NCBI RefSeq assembly: GCF_025698545.1
Contig: NC_068569.1
Span: forward strand, 25,668,001-25,732,000
Source of the DNA: Gossypium raimondii
Lineage: Eukaryota; Streptophyta; Magnoliopsida; Malvales; Malvaceae
DNA: 64,000 bases
Direction of reading: 5' to 3'
Part shown: positions 13,401-25,728 of the stretch, piece after piece
Position numbering within the stretch: position 1 is the first letter of the stretch
Layout of the letters: each line of letters starts with the position of its first letter
Position numbers and translations under genes: made by a program
The notes under the pieces: model-generated
Seen by the model: only the letters and a program-made list of their open reading frames with translations
Databases searched by the model: none
What the model was told of the DNA's origin: nothing

Positions 13401-13652
13401 GAATTTCTAATTATTTTAGATAGGACTATCCCTTCGATCGAATTGAATGAAAATATTTTAAATTAATTGAGTTGATAGTTCTATTTTATCATCTTAATTT
13501 GATTTGATTTTTTTTCAAATCAAATTGAGAAAAATGAAATCTAAATCTAATCAAATGAAATTATTTGAGTTAAGTTAAAAAATAAAACATGTCAAACTAA
13601 AATCTTATTACAATATAACTAATTTCATGTTAGAGCACGTAAATTTGAAATC
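10413..13652. other. bZIP 5' region and AT-rich intergenic DNA
   Basis: The first about 100 bases hold a TC-rich (on the minus strand GA/CT-rich) leader-like segment consistent with the 5' UTR of the bZIP gene. The rest is AT-rich without a gene. It includes a simple CT/T tract near 11171-11190 and a cluster of similar AAGTAATTCATA-type phrases at 12660-12790. No transposon borders could be fixed. Confidence 0.5.
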
Positions 13653-13657
13653 ATATA

Positions 13658-14311
13658 TGTCGAAACCATTTTTTTGAAAACAAAAATAAGTTATCGACTT
13701 TGAAAACAAAAATTGGAGTCGCCACCGATCCTTGATTGAGGTGTGATCAGCTCACCTTGAAAACGATTTTGGTCTACGAAATTTGAGAAAATAGGTTGGG
13801 GAGTCAGTTACGCACGAGGAAGGATTAGCACCCTCGTAACGCCCCAAAATCGGTACCAAAATGATTATTTAATATCTTAGTGTCGAAAATTTAAAAAGAT
13901 TTTAAAAGCAAACTTTTAACTCTAATGAATTAAAAATAAGACATCCTAATTTCAAATAAATAAAACATCACACCCAGTGAGTTAGGGCACAATATTTTTA
14001 AATCTTCAAAATTAAGTTTATCTTTTGATTTTAAAAATTCTTATTTCGAGAAGATAAAATGTCATGACCAATAAGTTAGGACCCGACATTTTTGGATTCC
14101 CGAGAATAAGCTTTTATTTGGAAATTGTGAATTTATTGCAAAATAAATACTTGGCTTTCTAAATTCATCGAAAAATGATCACAATCCAGTAAGTTAGGAT
14201 ACGATCTTTCTCGAAAACCATGAATGTCAAATATTTTGAAAATTTAAAAACAATTTTAATGCTTTGACGAAATCAAAATATATTTTCTTTGGAGACATGA
14301 TAAAATGATAA

Positions 14312-14342
<31 letters not shown>

Positions 14343-15753
14343 CAAAATCATGAAAATGAATTAATAATAAAATATATATACATTTTAGAAATAATAAACA
14401 TAAAAATGTATAAATATAATATATTAGTAAATTATGAAAACATAGATATATAGGTATATAAAAAATGCTTATAATAGTTTTGAATAGTGTATGAATATAT
14501 ATATATTATAAAAATATGTATATATATGTATAAAATACAAAATATAAAAATGTATAAATGTTATAAAATATAAATGGATATACGTGAATATATATATATA
14601 TATATAAAACTATGAAAATATAATAATAAAATATGTGAAGTATACATAAGTATTTAAAACATTTAAAATATATACATATATATATATATATTAACCTACA
14701 TGTGCATGTATATGCGTAAATATAAAAATAATAATAACAATAAATAATAATATAATAATAGTGAAAAATGACAAAAGGACTAATTTACACTTTAATTTAA
14801 AATTCGGGGTAAATTTGAAATAAATAAAATGCGGATGGATCAAATAGAACGTGCGTCTAACAGTGAGGACTAAAAGTGAAAATAATCCCTCCCTCCAAAA
14901 CGCTGCACAGCAATCCGGATTAAATTGAAACAGTAATAAAATATGTAGCGAAATTTAAAAGAAATAAAAGAAACTAATTTAAAAGCACTGTAAAAGGAAA
15001 GGGACCAATTACGAAAATAAACCACTAGAACAAAAAAGGTAAATCCATGGCCATTAAACGGCACCATTTTTCTTTAATATTATAATCAAAATTTCCTTTT
15101 TAAAACTTTTCTGCTTCAATTTTTTCTTTTTGTTTAAAACAATAAAGAGGGGAAAGGGAGGATTTCTTTGCTAGGTTTTCTTTAAAGCCCTAGCCACCGT
15201 GGCCGTCAAAGCTCATGGCCGACTCGATTCGGTAAGTTTCTCCTTTTCTTTATTTTTTTTACAAAAGAAAGAACTAATCGAAAGAAGAAAACAGAAATGA
15301 AAAAGAAACTCACTTTCAAAATCTTTCTTTTCTCTTTTTTTCTTTTGTATTTTTTTTCTCTTGCAATACAAAATTTGTCTCCCCCAAATCGGTTTACAAC
15401 CCCCCCTTTTTTTTACCGAAAACTCATAATAATAAATAAATAACTAAATAAAAAAATCCTATCTCTTGCTTGTTGTGCTGTGGTTCATGATTTGTTTGCA
15501 GGAAGAACGTGGAAACGGTGTGGGGGTTGTTGCGACGTGGGGTATGCGCGACGCTGGAGGTTGCTGCGACGTGGAGAACGTGCGTGGCGCAGGGGGAGAC
15601 TTAAGGTTTCTGGAAACAGTTTAGCATTAGGTTAATTGGGTTAGGCTACATTTGGGCTTGAGTTAATGAAATTGGGCCATGTTGGGCCGAATGTATTTAG
15701 TTTATTGGGTTGTGCAAATGGTTTTGGGCCCCGGGCAATAATTGGGTATTACA
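13658..15753 (-). repeat. 3' LTR of the Tat-type element (left in window)
   Basis: 2096 bp. In element orientation it starts TGTAATACCC and ends GGTTTCGACA. It contains three spaced copies of a motif around AGTTAGG (13978-13990, 14071-14081, 14189-14199), a (TA)n run near 14314-14342 and an intron-like segment on the opposite strand at 15232-15501. Confidence 0.93.
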
Positions 15754-15770
15754 GCTGCCCCTCTTTACTC
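15754..15770 (-). other. Polypurine tract of the Tat-type element
   Basis: On the minus strand the sequence AAAGAGGGGCAGC abuts the start of the LTR (TGTAATACCC). This is where plus-strand DNA synthesis would be primed. Confidence 0.8.
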
Positions 15771-15879
15771 GTTGTCGTGAAATGGGAACAGAGCAAAGAC
15801 TCAAAAAATAACCAATTTTACCCTGTCATGCTGGACTTTGGTGCGCTTCTTCTTCAAGTAGCCTCATTCCAACCTACTG

Positions 15880-16980
15880 CGTCTTCAGAGGTGTAGGAAT
15901 TGGTGCTTCAATCCACTCCACTGCAACGTCAGGGAGATAGAACTTATCTTGTAGCTTCTCAAAAGAATAAAATTTGCTATCTTTAGTCTGCTCCACTACA
16001 ACCTCAGGGAGATAAGACTGGATGTGATTTGCTCTCTGCAACCTCAGAAAGATAAGATCTATATGTTTTAATCCACTCCATTGCAACTTCAAGGAGATAT
16101 GATTATTTACTTCAATCTGTTTAACTGCAGTGTCAGGGAAACAAGATTCGCCGCCGTGACTTCAATCTATTCCACTACACCGCCAAGGAAGTAAGATTCG
16201 CCGTTGTGGCTTCAATCTTTTAAATTGCAATATCATGGAAACCAGATCCGCCGTCGTGGCTTCAATCTGCTCCACTACACCGCCAGGGAAGTAAGATCCG
16301 CCATTGTGGCTTCAATCTTTTTTATTGCAATGTTAAGGAAACCAGATCCGTCGTCGTAGCTTTAATCTGTTCCACTATACTGCCAGGGAAGCAAGATTCG
16401 CCGTTGTGGCTTCAATCCGTTCCACTGTAATGCCAAAGAGATAGGATTCGCTGCCCACAGCTTCAATCCGCTCCACTTCAACTAATCCAAGCCTTAACGC
16501 CAGGGAGATAAGATACGCCGTCGTGGCTTCAATCTGCTCCGCTGCAATGCCAGGAAAATAAGACCCGCCATTGTGGCTTCAATCTTTTTAATTACAATGC
16601 CAAAGAGATAGGACTCGCTGCCCACAGCTTTAATCTGCTCCACTTCAGCTAATCCAAGTCTTAACACCAGGGAGAAAAGATTCGCCGTCGTGGCTTCAAT
16701 CTGCTCCGCTGAGACGCCAGGAAAATAAGATCCGCCATTGTGGCTTCAGTCTTTTCCATTGCAACGTCAAGGCGATAAGACGGGTATCTTCGATCTGCTT
16801 CGCTACCAGTACAGGAAGGCAAGATCTGTCATTTTCAACCTACTCCACTACTACCTAGGGAGACAAGGCTGGTATCTTCGATCTACTTCACTGCCAATAC
16901 AGGAAGACAAGATCTGCTATTTTTAACCTATTCCACTGCTGCTCAGGGAGATAAGGCTGAAGTTTCACCAGTTTGTTCTC
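15880..16980 (-). repeat. Imperfect ~50-60-bp tandem repeats in the element's 3' non-coding region
   Basis: On the plus strand the phrase GTGGCTTCAATCT recurs about every 50-60 bases, each time followed by a TCCACT/GCAATGCC segment, AGGGA(G)AT/AAG and CCGCC(A/G)T. At least fifteen diverged units are visible. Tandem repeats in this position, between pol and the 3' LTR, are a known habit of Tat/Ogre elements. The frames here are not coding. Confidence 0.85.
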
Positions 16981-18339
16981 TAGGGAACATGACCTATATA
17001 ATTCAATTATGAACCTAATTATGCCTAGTGTTTAGGATGTCATGATCAGAATGAATCAAATGCTCCTAACTAGACGTGTATGAATGATATTTAAATGAAT
17101 GTAGAATATCATTTTTCCGAGAATGATCCCACTTAGGTTGTCATTACTCAAAGTTTATTAAGGCTTTATCACTGACGTGCCACAATGCCTTCTTGCTTGT
17201 CTGGCATCTCCAAAGAAACACTTAATCAAATTGCCCCCAATGTGAACTTCAAAGTTCAATCCACTGGGATATAAAATTTGTATAATCTTTTCACTGTAAT
17301 CCAAGGGTAAAAAAAATATGATTTTTCAATCTTCTCCTATCGCGATGTGAAGTACTTTGGTCTTTTACCATTCACAGGGTGTCATACCAAATGCCTATGC
17401 ACAAACAAAAGATTTCCTTCTCCAAGGAAACCTCTTCTTATCGCAAGGTGATCATTGCTTGTTTGTTCATTGACGCTTTGTCACCAACACGACATCTTGT
17501 CATTTTGTTCAATTGATTCCTTTAACAACAAAAAATCTAAAGAGATAGTCTTAACTTAAACTCTTCCTTTTCAGATTTCCCACATTTAAACCAGGTGCGT
17601 TCTAAACAATAGTCTTGTTTCAGGTTACTGTACTATTTAGAAACTTCTAGAGTAATATGCAAAACTTCCCTTGTGAAAGTTTTATTAGTCCATTAGTCGT
17701 TATTCTAATGCAATATGCTTGCAAAAAGAACAAAGTGATGGATAAAATAGAACTGATTTGAAAGCATAGCTTGCAATGAATAAATTATCAAGAATATTGA
17801 GAATAAAAGAGGAATTGACTTATATCTTGAAAAAGAATGAAGTATTCCAAGAATAAGCAAATAGAAGTAGTATAAAAACTAGGTGCCCTAGATATCGCAG
17901 CTTGAACTTCTCTGTACAAACTTCCTGAAGACCATTCTAAGTTTGACATGTGCTTAGAAGATCTACAATACTCTGTCAATGCTCCAAGATGTCGCGTACC
18001 CTTTCCTGCTGATTTAGGCATAGCAAGATCACCGCATGCCCCATTTTGATCAATATTTGAGTAACTCTAATCACCTCATTGCCTATTCTGATCAAACTTT
18101 GAGCCGCTATTTTCAGGTTTTCAACTCAAATCCCCTTTGGTCTAAGGCGTCCTTTGCGAGTTTTCGCCTTAGCCTCTCCATTTTTACTTTTTCATTTTCA
18201 TTTTTCATTTTCATCTTTTCATTTTTTCACATCACTTCTTTTTTCTTTTTTCTTTTTTTGGGACTCAAACTGTCCTTTGCAGGTTTTTACCTTGGTCATC
18301 TCCTTCTTTAAGCGAAGTATTCCTTGATTGAATATGAGT

Positions 18340-19080
18340 TTACAGGATTGGACAAGTTTTTACTATCCATCTCACTCAAGATCAGTGCTTATCTAAAGAA
18401 TCCTTCTCTACATCATAAGGTTCTTCCAAATGGTATCCGTTTCCCTCTAGAATATTTTTTTTGTAGAGAGAAGATCTTCAACATTAGGTTACCCTCATAG
18501 AATTCTCTGGGACGAACCTTTTGTTATAGGCTCGCATCATTCATTTTTGGTACATCTAGCCATGATGAATAGCTTTTAACCTTTTTTCTTTCTATCAGGT
18601 TCAACTGATCACATCGCGATTTGATCCATTCTGCTTCATCCAACTTACTCAGCCAATATTCGAAGAGAAAGAATTTTGACTTTAATGAAAAAAACCGTGA
18701 TACTAAGGAGAAAAGCATTACCCCAGTAGAGTTTCCACCGTATCATTCATGATATTAATCTTGAACATACTGTAAATTTCTAATATCGTGCTGTTGTTCT
18801 GATTGCAATGACGGTGCTTAACCCGGGCATATGCGAAGACGTAGTAACTTAACAATGTTTTGCTTTGTTTCTTCAGTTATGCACGTTCCTTTAAGGTCAC
18901 AATCTCCATTGTCTCCTTAGGAGGTAAAATTTGTTCTCTTCTTGCTCTACCATCCTCAACAAGTTTGGAGATAGACTACAATCTATGTCATCTTCAAAGT
19001 CATGAGATCCCTCCAAACACATGTCTTGCTCAAAAGAAGATTCTAAATCTGTGGCAGTGTCATTCAAGTCATTGATATCT
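18340..19080 (-). pseudogene. Tat-type pol remnant: start of RT region joined to integrase C-terminus
   Basis: On the minus strand the reading goes from an acidic linker (EQDMCLEGSHDFEDD, near 19060-18970) through an SPNLLRMVEQEE segment to a MPGLS motif near 18830, which normally lies just before the reverse transcriptase. After only about 100 bases it continues with LDEAEWIKSRCDQLNLI (about 18650-18600), which belongs near the integrase C-terminus, then sequence like the end of the polyprotein (NPVNS near 18345). All catalytic domains in between are gone. Frameshifts and stops add to the damage. Confidence 0.78.
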
Positions 19081-19527
19081 AGGGGCCCATAATAAATACC
19101 AAAGAATATACAAAAGAACGTATAAATTTATGAAAAACTATCTGTACAATATGATTATGAATGAATGAATGATGTGGAAGAAAATCCAAAAGAATGAAAG
19201 AATAACTATTCAGACAGACTGAAAGAATATTGGCTCAAAAATGGTCGCAAGGATGCATTTCGTTAAAATAACGACATTTAGACATGAGCCTACTTCACAA
19301 AGGAAATCTTATTGCCTCTAGGCTAAAAGAAACAAGTGTGTTTTGAAAATTGCTCTAAATAAGCCCTAAATACTACAAATATTTCTTCTACAGTTCGATT
19401 GCTTAAAACACTCTCAGGTTTACAAAGGTGGATATCTTAACAAGGTACCTTTTCGATTGTGTCTTCATCTATGACATTAATGTGAACGCCTCTCAACGCT
19501 TCTTCATGCATCACATTCACCCAATTA

Positions 19528-21039
19528 TCAAATGTGATTAGGTAGCGGATTTTCTGCACTGGATGAATCACCAAATTTGACAACACCTATGTTGATGAGT
19601 CTTTCAACTAGCATTTTAAAGGTAGTGCAATTCTCTATTGAGTGCCCTGTAATTCCCACATGGTAGTCACATTGTGCGTTCGCATCATACCATTTGGGAT
19701 ACGGAGGTTGTACAGGTTCTGAGTAGAATGGAAATACCACATGTGCATTAAACAACTTCTGATACAACTCCCCATATGTCGTTGGGATGGGTGTGAACTG
19801 GAGCTTCTCAGTACCTTGTTTCACACCTAAGTCTTGTCTTGATGAACCTTGCTGATTAGCAACCACCTTTCTTGGCTAATTCACCATAATCAATTTGCTG
19901 TACGAATTCACGCTGTTGACCTCATCTTCTTTTTCTTTTGAGGCTTGCCTTCTACTATTTCCTCCAGCATCAATCTTTCCGCTCCTTATGGCGCTTTCAA
20001 TCATTTCACCATTCATGACTATGTTAGAAAAGCTTTCTGTGGCACTTCCTAACATATGTGTAATGAACGGGGCTTTCAACGTATTTATAAAGAGCATTGC
20101 CATTTCTCTTTCCAATAGCGGTGGCTGAACTTGGACGGCGATCTCTCTCCACCTCTGTGCATACTGCCTAAAACCTTCATTGGACTTCTTCTCCATGCTT
20201 TGCAATGTAATTCTATCAGGAACCATTTCTGCTACATGACTGTATTACTTCATAAAAGCTTGTGCCAAATCCCTCCAAGAACTAATCTTGGTACGGCTCA
20301 ATTGATTGTAGCATTTAGATGCTGCCCGTGTGAGGCTATCTTGGAAACAATGTATTAATAATTGGTCGTTGTTAACATACCCATTCATTCGCCTACAAAA
20401 CATGGTAATGTGGGTTTCAGGGCAACTAGTCCCATTATACTTCTCGAATTCTGGCATTTTGAACTTGTGAGGGAGCACCAAATCTGGGACCAAACTCAGT
20501 TCCTTAGCATCAATCCCGCTATATCTCTCAGTGCTTTCCATCACCCTGAATTTCTGCTCAACCCACTTCCACCTTTCTTTAAATTGCTTTGGCAATTCCT
20601 CTCTTATTTTTTCTTTTTCGACAGCCTCATCAAAGTCAGGGATGATAAGATTGACAGGATTATTCTCAGGGCTAGAGCCTGATCCAGCCTGGTAATTCAT
20701 CGACCTTGAAGCATCGGCCTGAAATTGTTGAGGCCTAATCGTAACAGAAGATTTACGCGGGTACACTTCCCCTTGGGGTTGCACATGTGGGGGAGTGAAG
20801 CCTGAAGGATACAGGGGTCCATCATCACCTTCCTCTTCAATATTAGCCATGAGACCCTTTCCTTTATCCTTCCCTTCCGTCAATAACTGCGTTAACTTTG
20901 TCATCATACTTCCTTGAGATTCCATCATTTTATCCATCATTTTCTGCTGAATCTTCTCGAGCTGCTCTTGCATCTGTTGCTGAAGTTGATCCTGCATTTC
21001 TTTTTGGAACTGTTCGAGCTTTTCCAATCTTTGGTCCAT
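19528..21039 (-). pseudogene. Tat-type gag with two nonsense codons
   Basis: One continuous frame of about 503 codons on the minus strand is broken only by TAA at 20245-20247 and TAG at 19876-19878. Residues about 1-50 form a Gln/Met-rich coiled coil. The centre (KFKMPEFEKYNGT, then WRDLAQAFM, and the FRQYAQRWREIA segment after the first stop) is the retrotransposon gag core that forms virus-like particles. Near the end a CDYHVGITGHSIENC motif forms a CxxH-like zinc knuckle typical of Tat/Ogre gags. Both stops could be C-to-T changes of Gln codons, the expected footprint of deamination of methylated DNA. The start is the first Met of the frame. Confidence 0.87.
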
Positions 21040-22202
21040 ACTTCTTGACTTTACTCGGGTACCGTAAGAGTGTTTGGTTGACTGGTTGGTTTCCAGAATA
21101 GCTGATGAATGATTTTAACCAATTAGGGTTTTTTAATGGATTTTAATGCATATGATGTCATGCAATGCAAATGCATGAAATAAATGCATAAAAAAGACGT
21201 TGATTCTAATTCAATTACATTTAGAAAACTTTACTAGAATACAAATTTCTTTACATAAGGCGAGAATATATACGGCTTTGCCCTCATACTCCAAGAAACA
21301 TCGATCTCTCTCTTCATTCGCATGTTTAAGATAAATCTCGTAGATTTCCAATTGATGCCACTACTAACTCCTTTTTGCTTGATCTGGGTTATGATCCATC
21401 GTATGCCCATCCCCTTAATGCTCCTCAGCTTCTTTAAGGAAGTTGGAATGTCAGAAACTCTTGAATAATCAGCTTGACCTTGAGGCACGAAGTAAAGTCA
21501 TGTATTCCTCCATTACCCTTCTTGTATTTCTTGGAATATATTCAGGCAGCCGTTTTATCTTCCACTTTATCAAAAAACCTATTTCCCATGATAAACTTTC
21601 TAAGTTAGTAATCGAACTTGAATCAACATCTCTTTTCTAAGATGCAAATGCAATGCAATCATAATCAAAACAAAACAAAACGGATTAGTACAAAACAAAA
21701 AGCAAACAAGAAAATAAATAGAGTACCTACTCAGGTGACCTGTAGGGGTTTGGCATAGTTCTACCTAGGGCAAGTTCCTAAGGTTCACTATATGTGGTTT
21801 GGTTTCTAGAGCAAGGGTACCCGAACCAGCAGATTCCTCGATCCTCACCCATTATAGGCTCATATAGACCGAGTTCAGTTCAGGGGTATACATTTCCTTA
21901 TGGCTACACGGAGATGAAAATCTCACGAAGACATAAGTACGGATGTATCCCGAAAGCGATCCACTATCTTGCACGGAGGTGAAAACCTCACGAATGACTA
22001 GCTTCTCACTCCCACTTAGAGGGGTAAAATTGACCAACCAATGCAATGCAAAATGCAAATAAACCAACAGAATTAAACCAACCAAACAAGCATATAATAA
22101 TTAAAACTAATGCATGCAATGGGAAAATCAGGTTTTAAAACAACTTTGAATTTTCGACAAAAAAGACAGAAGATAATCAATTCATGGCTCGACTCTCAGA
22201 AG
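21040..22202 (-). other. Untranslated leader of the Tat-type element
   Basis: The region between the PBS and gag contains only short frames. A repeated pair, CGGAGATGAAAATCTCACGAA (21909 onward) and CGGAGGTGAAAACCTCACGAA (21974 onward), lies here. It is probably the packaging and leader region; its function is inferred from position only. Confidence 0.55.
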
Positions 22203-22220
22203 TCCCCAGTGGAGTCGCCA
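22203..22220 (-). other. Primer-binding site of the Tat-type element
   Basis: On the minus strand TGGCGACTCCACTGGGGA lies three bases inside the 5' LTR. From memory, closely similar sites in plant Ogre/Tat elements pair with a tRNA-Arg 3' end. The tRNA assignment is not verified here. Confidence 0.75.
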
Positions 22221-22223
22221 AGC

Positions 22224-22877
22224 TGTCGAAACCGTTTTTTTGAAAACAAAAATAAGTTATCGACTTTGAAAACAAAAATTGGAGTCGCCACCGATCCTTG
22301 ATTGAGGTGTGATCAGCTCACTTTGAAAATGATTTTGGTCTACGAAATTTGAGAAAATAGGTTCGGGAGTCAGTTACGCACGAGGAAGGATTAGCACCCT
22401 CGTAACGCCCCAAAATCGGTACCAAAATGATTATTTAATATCTTAGTGTCGAAAATTTAAAAAGATTTTAAAAGCAAACTTTTAACTCTAATGAATTAAA
22501 AATAAGACATCCTAATTTCAAATAAATAAAACATCACACCCAGTGAGTTAGGGCACAATATTTTTAAATCTTCAAAATCAAGTTTATCTTTTGATTTTAA
22601 AAATTCTTATTTCGAGAAGATAAAATGTCATGACCAGTAAGTTAGGACCCGACATTTTTGGATTCCCGAGAATAAGCTTTTATTTGGAAATTGTGAATTT
22701 ATTGCAAAATAAATACTTAGCTTTCTAAATTCATCGAAAAATGATCACAATTCAGTAAGTTAAGATACGATCTTTCTCGAGAACCATGAATGCCAAATAT
22801 TTTGAAAATTTAAAAACAATTTTAATGCTTTGACGAAATCAAAATATATTTTCTTTGGAGACATGATAAAATGCTAA

Positions 22878-22918
<41 letters not shown>

Positions 22919-24340
22919 AATCATAAAATGAATTAATAATAAAATATATATACATTTTAGAAATAATAAACATAAAAATGTATAAATATAATATATTAGT
23001 AAATTATGAAAACATAGATATATAGGTATATAAAAAATGCTTATAATAGTTTTGAATAGTGTATGAATATATATATATATTATAAAAAATATGTATATAT
23101 ATGTATAAAATAAAAATATAAAAATATATAAATGTTATAAAATATAAATGGATATACGTGCATATATATATATATAACTATGAAAATATAATAATAAAAT
23201 ATGTGAAGTATACATATGTATTTAAAACATTTAAAATATATACATATATATATATATATTAACCTACATGTGCATGTATATGCGTAAATATAATAATAAT
23301 AACAATAAATAATAATATAATAATAGTGAAAAATGACAAACGGACTAATTTACACTTTAATTTAAAATTCGGGGTAAATTTGAAATAAATAAAATGCGGA
23401 TGGATCAAATAGAACGCGCGTCTAACAGTGAAGGACTAAAAGTGAAAATAATCCCTCCCTCCAAAACGCTGCACAGCAACCCGGATTAAATTGAAACAGT
23501 AATAAAATATGTAGCGAAATTTAAAAGAAATAAAAGAAACTAATTTAAAAGCACTGTAAAAGGAAAGGGACCAATTACGAAAATAAACCACTAGAACAAA
23601 AAAGGTAAATCCATGGCCATTAAACGGCACCATTTTTCTTTAATATTATAATCAAAAATTTCCTTTTTTAAAACTTTTCTGCTTCAATTTTTTTTTCTTT
23701 TTGTTTAAAACAATAAACAGAGGGGAAAGGGGAGGATTTCTTTGCTAGGTTTTCCTTAAAGCCCTAGCCACCGTAGCCGTCAAAGCTCCGCCGCCGACTC
23801 CGATTCAGGTAAGTTTCTCCTTTTCTTTATTTTTTTTTTACAAAAGAAAGAACTAATCGAAAAGAAGAAAACAGTAAAAACAGAAACGAAAAAGAAACTC
23901 ACTTTCAAAATCTTTCTTTTCTCTTTTTTCTTTTGTATTTTCTTTCTCTTGCAATACAAAATTTGTCTCCCCCAAATCGGTTTACAACCCCCCCTTTTTT
24001 TACCGAAAACTCATAATAATAAATAAATAACTAAATAAAAAAATCCTATCTCTTGCTTGTTGTGCTGTGGTTCATGATTTGTTTGCAGGAAGAACGTGGA
24101 AACGGTGTGGGGGTTGTTGCGACGTGGGGTATGCGCGGCGCTGGAGGTTGCTGCGACGTGGAGAACGTGCGTGGCGCAGGGGGAGACTTAAGGTTTCTGG
24201 AAACAGTTTAGCATTAGGTTAATTGGGTTAGGCTACATTTGGGCTTGAGTTAATGAAATTGGGCCATGTTGGGCCGAATGTATTTAGTTTATTGGGCTGT
24301 GCAAATGGTTTTGGGCCCTGGGCAATAATTGGGTATTACA
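22224..24340 (-). repeat. 5' LTR of the Tat-type element (right in window)
   Basis: 2117 bp, nearly identical to 13658-15753. The main length differences are in the (TA)n tract (22880-22914) and other AT runs. It contains the same antisense intron-like segment (23809-24088) with a consensus CAG|GTAAGT donor. The element's promoter should lie in this copy, read leftward. Confidence 0.93.
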
Positions 24341-24345
24341 ATATA

Positions 24346-25725
24346 TATTTGAAAACTCTTCCAAAGCAAAATAAGAGAAAAAATAAGATACTTCACTATG
24401 ATAATCTTGAATCATTAATTTACTTATTTAGATTCCAAAATTATCATATTAGAATTTTTAAAATTTTTCTTATATATTCTTTAAATTTTTTTTAGAATTA
24501 TTCTTGTGTAGCTTTAGCTTTCTTAGGTTTTCTCTTAGTTTTCTCTTCTAATTTTCAAGGGTTTTCATTTTTCTTCATTTTCCATATTTTCTCTTCTAAA
24601 ATTATCATATTCTTCTTGCTCTTAGTGTTCTTGTAGTTAGTTAAGTTAGTTAACACTGTAACTTAGATTTATTTGCACCTTTAGTCCTTTTACTTTGTTT
24701 GTAATGACATTTTCAATTTTAGTTTAATGCATTTCAGTTTCTTTTTTACATTAATTTGTTAAAGCTTGCTCATTTTATGTTTCTTGCTTTAGACTTTCAT
24801 GTAATATGCTTCTCTTTAGATTTCCTTTAAGTTCTCTTGCATAAAAATCCAAACTTTTACATTTTTCTTATGTTTTTCTTCAATGGCTTCCATGTTCTGC
24901 ACTTTCATGTTCATTAGCTTTATTATTAGTACGGGTAACTAAACTTTTAAGGGGGTTGGTTGATTGAGATGTGGCGAGCTGATTTTTTGATGAGGGACCA
25001 AATTGTAATAAATTAGACTAATTTGAATGAACCTAAAAACTTAGGATTGACGACCCTAAGGGAATATCTAAGCAAGTGAGACCGAGAGGAGATCTTGTTG
25101 AGCACCAATTCATTAGTCTTGGGTTAGCCGGTGAGATCGAGAGATAAATCGAATTAATTTGTCTAACTTGGTAAATTTGAGATCGAGAAGTAAAATGGAA
25201 CCATTTTAGGAGTTTAAGTAATTTGGATCCCTAATTTGAGAATGAGTAAACCACATTGAGATCAATCAACCACCTTTTGTTATTTATTTTTTAATTTCAT
25301 AATTTCACATTTGTTACAATTTAGTCATTGGTAGTTAGATCGTAGATTAGTTTAATCATTCTTGACTCTATTATTTGCTGTAATATAATTTATAAGTTAT
25401 TAGCTAGTTAGACTCTCTATTTTGCATGCTCGTTCGTAGAAATTGTTTAATCTCCAACTCTCTTGGGTTCGATCCTCAGAGTACTCTTATACCCCGTTGT
25501 ACAAATATATTACAATTGACCTGTCACACTTGCAGGCACCACACCTATTAGTTTTATTCGATCCTTGTCTATCTGTTGATTTCTTCCTCTCCTCCTGTCG
25601 TTCATGAGAGCGAATGGGAGAGGAAGGCGGTCAACTTATCAACAAGAGGAGTTGTAGCTCATAGAACAACAATTTTCTTTTCCACGAAACCTAGATGACA
25701 TTTCTCCCGTGCTCGATAAATCTTT
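24346..25725. other. Probable retroelement-derived intergenic DNA
   Basis: T-rich DNA up to about 24950 is followed by a stretch with repeated GAGATCGAGAG phrases. Around 25607 a short plus-strand frame begins MRANGRGRRSTYQQ and is broken by a stop, reminiscent of a gypsy gag start. I cannot define LTR borders here, so this is a weak assignment. Confidence 0.35.
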
Positions 25726-25728
25726 AAC

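Larger units (their letters stand above)
13658..24340 (-). mobile_element. Tat/Ogre-type Ty3/gypsy retrotransposon, non-autonomous
   Basis: This 10,683-bp element has two long, highly similar LTRs (13658-15753 and 22224-24340), TG...CA ends (TGTCGAAACC and TATTACA on the plus strand) and the 5-bp duplication ATATA at 13653-13657 and 24341-24345. It reads on the minus strand: PBS at 22203-22220, leader, gag at 21039-19528, a pol remnant around 19080-18340, a 3' non-coding zone with minisatellite repeats, and a polypurine tract at 15754-15770. A Tat/Ogre affiliation is inferred from the gag type, the PBS motif and the 3' tandem repeats. The RT/RNase H/integrase core is missing, so mobility would need proteins from another element. 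In the first 165 bp I count four differences between the LTRs, suggesting a fairly recent insertion. Confidence 0.92.

Noticed and set aside
13970..14210. Three spaced AGTTAGG motifs considered as an array (CRISPR-like)
   Set aside because: They are diverged internal LTR repeats in a plant genome, with unequal spacing and no conserved repeat length.
14870..15067. Identical 65-aa frames in both LTRs (also 23436-23633)
   Set aside because: Duplicated only because they lie in the LTRs; no recognised domain, low-complexity Phe/Tyr-rich product.
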